64,000 nt of DNA from Heracleum sosnowskyi. Lineage: Eukaryota > Streptophyta > Magnoliopsida > Apiales > Apiaceae. A program made the position numbers and the translations under genes. The DNA lies in the NCBI GenBank assembly GCA_030848705.1, contig CM061243.1:10193044-10257043 (forward strand), written 5' to 3'. Every line of letters begins with the position of its first letter. The first letter of the stretch is position 1. This document shows, one piece after another, positions 59,345 to 64,000 of the stretch. The notes under the pieces were generated by a model. It worked only from the letters and a program-made list of their open reading frames with translations, made no database searches and was not told where the DNA came from.

Positions 59345-60032
59345 TATTCTTTTAACTTTGAAAATTTTGAATCCAAAGATTGACCAAACTACCAATTTTT
59401 TGGATAATATCCATCTTATAACTCGTGCAATGCACATATTTTTCTAAAATTTATAATTATATTAATTAACGAAATTATTTTTGATTTAATGATGATTTAG
59501 TAATTTTTATTCAACTGGAATTACTCACGAACCAAATAAAAAAGAAAGTTTCGAAATTTTACATTGCTATTCAACTTAGAGAACCTATTCATATTTGATT
59601 TATATTATCAAAATTCACTTTTTATTATTTGAATATAATTCTAATAACAATCAAATACATTTTTTAAAATTAGATCTAACGATTCGCATTCATCCATTGT
59701 AAATATGCAATCTTCCTGGATCAACGGTGAAAGTTACTACAACATTTTGATTTTTAGTTGCCAATTGTAATTTTCAATATCTTTTGCTCAAGTTAAATTG
59801 GTTTTCTCATCTTTTTGAAAATTAAAATTTTCATGCTTTAATTTTAAAAGGCTAAATATAAATTTTAGTAGTACTTAATTAATTAAATTATCAACTAATT
59901 TGGAGATAATTTAAATTTTAGTGTAATACTGTATTCTCGAGATTAAATTTAGATAAAGGGAAAGATTTGTGTCTATTTATTTTTATTTATTTTCTCTAAG
60001 AAGCTCCCAAGTTTTTTAAGGAAATGAATGAT
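59345..60032. repeat. Direct repeat, copy 2 (partner 50326-51003)
   Basis: Same order and direction as the partner, with scattered substitutions. Ends at GGAAATGAATGATA and then continues into unrelated DNA (GTTATGGATCAAG). Confidence 0.8.
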
Positions 60033-60450
60033 AGTTATGGATCAAGTTCTTTCCTTTTCTTTAAAAACTCGAAAGCATAAGAAAGAAAATTATTTATCAA
60101 ATCTTTCCTTATCATTTTCTTCTATATTTAATTCTTTTTTTTTTCTTCAAATAAAAAACTCGGGATGTATGTAAATTACATTCAATATAATTTAGATAAA
60201 ATTAAGATAATTTAAACAAAAGGCATGAAGTATGATTACGAAAATCTTTTTGATGAACTTTCTCATCAAAATAAGAGATTAATTCTGAAAATTGACATCA
60301 TCATATCCAATAAAAAAAATTCAAATTCAACAATATTTAATTGAACAGGACACCTAAGCAACCTATTGAAAAAACTTTCTTTAAAAATTATGTCTTAAAT
60401 ATTTTAAAAAAATCTTTGGATGGTATTTTAAGTATTTGGTATCTATATTA

Positions 60451-60950
60451 TCAATATATATATATAAAGGAGGATACGAGGGAGGTTAGGTGGCGCATCT
60501 AAGATTGTCTCAATCTATTTTTCTAATTTTTTAGAATTTTTGAATTTTAAATAATAATAAATCAAAAAATATCATTTAACATATTAGAAGTAGAATAGGT
60601 GTTCAAATTTATTGAGGAGAAGAGTTCGAATTTATAGAAAAAACATATGCTTAAAAGAAAATATATGACATATTAGAAGTATTAGAAGTAGAATAGATAT
60701 TTGAATTTATAAAGAAGTAGAATTCGAATTTATAGAGAAGAAGAGTTCGAATTTTTAGAAAATACATAAAATGAAAGTTATATTTAGAGTAGAAGAAGTG
60801 TTTAGATTTGAGTTTTACAATACATTAGAGAAGAGTTTGAATTTATATAAATTAAAACTATAAAATATAAAGGTCATTCAAGACTATACCATAGCTCTTT
60901 TCTTTGTTGCTTGCTTCTACCATTCTACGTGCAGAGCACGGGCCAAGTTA
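60451..60950 (+). mobile_element. Short Helitron-like element
   Basis: The 5' end A|TCAATATATATATATAAAGG continues GGATACGAGGGAGGTTAGG. The body has TTCGAATTTATAGA-type repeats that are the inverse of those at 52080-52800. A hairpin CGTGCAGAGCACG at 60928-60940 marks the likely 3' region, but no clean CTRR follows. Confidence 0.45.
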
Positions 60951-60959
60951 TTTTATCTA

Positions 60960-61340
60960 AACGGTTATTTTTGGTTTGAGTCATGTGAATTTTGCAGAGA
61001 AGCTATTCTCATCAGTTTTCCAAGTCGACTGAAAGGTATGGAGTGGAATACTTTGTTAATTCAGTTGAGTTTGATGACAACTTTCCAGTAGGAAGTGCTG
61101 AGCGTACCAACATAGAAAGCAATGTTATCAAGGACTAACAAAATATGCTTGGTCGTTATTGTCGTATAGAACTCCAGCGACGACAATGGAGCAGAAATCT
61201 ACCAACTCCTCACTGTGATAAGCTGCAAAAGTTTGCAGCTTAGAGGTTGAGGCTACAATCTCTGCACTTTCCGATGGCATTTCCCCTGTCCAACCTATCC
61301 AACACGTTGGTGTCAGAGTACTTTGAGCTCCATGATTTGT
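60960..61340 (+). pseudogene. Unidentified gene-fragment-like segment
   Basis: After an AG acceptor-like TTTTGCAG (60997-61004), a plus frame reads RYGVEYFVNSVEFDDNFPVG then SAERTNIESNVIKD before a stop. Base composition is richer in GC than the Helitron DNA on the left. No family recognised. Possibly a captured or decayed exon. Confidence 0.25.
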
Positions 61341-61447
61341 TATATATTAAGAACGGGTAGTAAGAACATTGTACAACTTGCAAAAGGTCCCGGATAGCAC
61401 TTTGGTTTTCATTCTTTGTGATGTATAACTTTGCAGCTCTTAGGCAG

Positions 61448-62911
61448 TGTTATAGCCAAAATTCGGTATCGGGTTTTTAAGGAAGATTCGGGTCAAGTAA
61501 TAATCAATTGGGGATATCCAAGGTGCAATTAGGGATTGAACTAGTACAATGGAAGTTCAGGGCTTGTCCTCATAAGGGTGAGGGCGCGCCCTCCGACCGT
61601 CCAACCCTTGAGGACGCGTCCTCTTGGTATGGATTGACAACTTGACATAATAACAGCTAGATTGACATGGGATTAACATATGGAAGACTTAGGGCTTGCC
61701 CTCATAGGGGTAAGGGCGTGCTCCTTTAGGTCGTCCACCCCTTGAGGGCGCGCCCTCATGGTAAAGACAGCTTGATGGATGGTTTGACAAAGGATAACAA
61801 CTATATTTACATGGCATGACATGAGGAAGATTCAGGACTTGTCCTCTTAGGGGAGAGGGTGTGCCCCTTTGGCCATCTAACCCCTAAGGGCGCGTCCTCT
61901 CGGTGTGAACTGACAACTCTACATGAATGAAAGTCTTGACGGAGAATAATAACGTCATTTGACATAAGGAAGACTTAGGGCTTGTCCTCATGGGGATGAG
62001 GGTACGCCCTTTAGGCCGTCCACCCCTTGAGGGCGCGTCCTCTTGATTTGAAGTTGCAACTTGATAATGAAGGATGGTTCCCTTGGCTTGGTATTGGCAA
62101 AATATTGAAGAATTCCCTCCTAGGATGTGCCCTATGAGGGGGATGTCCGTGGCTGAAGGCCTCCTCCTGTATTCAATGGGCGCGCCCTCATTGAGGATGG
62201 GGTTAATCTTGGTGTGTGCTTTGGGAGCTCTGTTCCTGTACTCAATGGGCGCGTCCTCATTGGGGAACTTTGGAGTAATCCTGCACTTTGCACCCAAACA
62301 CTTGGGATCACTTGTCCTGCTATCTGGTGGGTGCTTCTCATTCGGGGGACAAGGATGAGTCTAACATTTAAGGTAAGTCATGGCTATACCTGTATCTATG
62401 AATTAAGGAAATAGTTGGTAATGGATAGGACTAGTCCTCGACGGGGGAAGTTTCCTTATCCATGAAGTCCTGACGTCATAGATAAGCCTTGGGCCTTTGT
62501 GACTAGGCCTTATCGTTGGACATTCCTAAAGTGAGCTAAAACTCTAAGTAAGGAAACAGATGGAAGTCCTACGTTCAAGTAAGGAAAGATATGGAAGTCC
62601 TACGTCTAAGTAAGGAAGGCGGTGGAAGATTTTGACTGGACCTTGAAGATCAGAGACCAAGCCCATGGAGGAAACTTCCTCCCCAAGAACTACGTTGGCT
62701 TGATCCCCTATATAAAGGGGTACGTAGGCACATTGTAAGGGGTTGGAAGCGAGAGCTCTGAGGCAGCCACCACTAACCCTAAGCAATCTCAGCCACCAAT
62801 TACACACAACCACCATACTCCGGCAAATTTACCACCCAAGAACCACCGTTGTAGATCTTGATTCCGGCGACGAACCTCAAACTTTGTTAATACCAAATTC
62901 CTCCGTTAACA
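61448..62911 (+). repeat. 5' LTR of a large gypsy-type retrotransposon
   Basis: Begins TGTTATAGCC and ends GTTAACA just before the primer site TTGGCGCTAGAAGGAGGGG. The middle carries tandem repeats with GGGCGCGCCC motifs (61549-62090). A promoter-like TATAAAGGGG lies at 62710-62719, followed by the R/U5-like region. The partner LTR is outside the window, so the left border is inferred from the TG and the LTR style. Confidence 0.65.
61549..62265 (+). repeat. Tandem repeats with GGGCGCGCCC palindromes inside the LTR
   Basis: Four units of about 130-145 bp start near 61549, 61681, 61824 and 61968. Each has a form of GGGCTTG(T/C)CCTCAT, then AGGGCGCGCCC or a variant, CCGTCCACCCCTTGA and GGGCGCG(T/C)CCTC. 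Two shorter units (TTCAATGGGCGCGCCCTCAT and its variant) follow at 62171 and 62240. Open frames across them are only repeat translations. Confidence 0.85.
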
Positions 62912-64000
62912 AATTGGCGCTAGAAGGAGGGGTGCTGATTCAGATCATTATCTTTGGAGGAAAAGATGTCATACAATCACAACGGAAGTTCTTATGATGG
63001 TGGTGATTATGACTCAGATGGTAGTGAAGGAGATGAACATGTCCATCATGAGGGGTAGGAGTGTGCCCTTCATGAGAAGACTCTAGAAAAGCAGGACAAC
63101 CCTCAAGGGAGAGATGGACAACGTGGTGGTAGGTTTCTAACCGACACTCTAATGAGGTTGGAATATGTTGACGACGGAGTACCGATCGTTGAACTCCCCG
63201 ATGATGAGTCTGATGGTCAAGAACGGCCCAGGGATGGTCGAAGGGCCGAGTAAGACCTGAATGACCAAGAGCGAAGCTTTGCAAGGTTGAAGGAGTGACT
63301 TGGCATACTACTCAACAACGATGATTTGTGAATGTTTCTATCGAGAATAGCAAAGTGAGGCCTCTAGAGGAGAGCGGCCCCGTGATCCACAGAGAGAGCC
63401 CCCTGTTAACAGGTCGTGGCCCCATGAACATGAGCGAGCCCGTCCTCGTGATAACTCAAGGAGCAATTTGGAAGAGCGGCACCGTGAATCATAGAGAGCG
63501 CCCCCTGAGTACAGGTCGAGGCCCCATGAACACGAGCGAGCCCCCTCGCGTGATAATTCAACTAGACGTCGTGATCAAGACTCAAGTTATAGGAGAGATC
63601 ATCAAAGGAGGGATAATCGACAGTTCATGAGGCGTGATGCCCGCTAGTACCATCTGGGCGCGCCCTCGGGGGGTAGGCCGCTTGTCATTACTTTGGTCTC
63701 ATCTGAGAGCGCAAGCGAGGGGGGACAGATGACACGTCTTCAAGATCCTGACCCCTTCAGGCGCAAGGAAATCCCCACCTATTGATCAACCTCCACCTAT
63801 TGAGGACGTGACTTCAAGGTAAAACCGATCTAGTTTTGTTGTGTTCATTGTTATTTGTTCCTTGAATTATTGCAGGAAGAAGATTGTGAAGGAAAATCCC
63901 CAAGAACCCTTAGGGCGCGCCTTAAGGGTGGGGATGGTCAGAAGATTTCCAACAACTCGCGAAAATTCGACGATTGTTCAAGACCACACCTCCAAGACGC
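62912..64000 (+). pseudogene. Decayed gag start of the gypsy-type element (runs off window)
   Basis: After the primer site (62914-62932) a frame starts ATGTCATACAATCACAACGG at 62966 and stops after 31 codons (EGDEHVHHEG). Downstream, frames rich in Arg, Asp and Glu (for example RRDQDSSYRRDHQRRDNRQF at about 63560-63625) look like the charged linker of a gypsy Gag. A degenerate repeat (63375-63550) encodes RSRPHEHERA-like units. The frame is broken several times. Pol, if present, lies beyond the window. Confidence 0.6.

Noticed and set aside
61884..62816. Overlapping frames on both strands rich in Pro, Arg and Gly
   Set aside because: They translate the GC-rich tandem repeats of the LTR.

Overview
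The window is plant nuclear DNA, very probably from a eudicot and perhaps an asterid (a weak guess). Evidence: strongly AT-rich intergenic DNA, GT-AG introns, a plastid-type biotin carboxyl carrier protein gene with seven coding exons, GPI-tailed thaumatin-like genes, a plant-type TFIIF-alpha with an N-terminal zinc-finger-like module, and typical plant transposons (Helitrons, Ty1/copia, Ty3/gypsy, hAT and Stowaway MITEs). There are five host protein genes in 64 kb; most of the rest is transposon-derived. Coordinates of spliced genes were read by hand from splice sites and reading frame.  Layout. 1-8768: Helitron-rich block with several copies of one family (5' ends TCAATAT...TATATAAAGGAGAAGACGG, 3' hairpin GCCGCTGCGAAGCGCGGC then CTAG). 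One copy carries an uninterrupted (TTG)n tract of 793 bp; another carries a decayed RPA70-like OB-fold gene. 9835-10508: hAT-type MITE. 11040-14375 (+): BCCP of plastid acetyl-CoA carboxylase. 16721-18000 (-) and 21809-23045 (-): two thaumatin-like genes with the same three-exon structure and GPI-type tails. 23300-24920: a second hAT-type element and a MITE with a Stowaway element nested in it. 25112-27599: non-autonomous LTR element without gag-pol. 27749-32460: young copia element with intact pol frame and broken gag. 32932-33273 (-): shortened cold-shock/zinc-knuckle gene. 34048-35334: two Helitron 3' ends. 38595-39570: Sirevirus-like LTR. 40577-45110: decayed copia element. 47679-49259 (-): TFIIF-alpha (RAP74). 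49700-60950: gene-free Helitron copies and direct duplications. 61448-64000: 5' LTR and decayed gag start of a large gypsy element that runs off the window.  How the parts relate. The host genes serve separate processes: fatty acid synthesis (BCCP), apoplastic or cell-surface PR5-like proteins (thaumatin-like pair), RNA binding (cold-shock protein) and Pol II transcription (TFIIF-alpha). The least expected link is a block of about 110 bp with the TATA region upstream of both the cold-shock gene and TFIIF-alpha; a third copy of it lies at a junction inside the Helitron-rich DNA at 51 kb.
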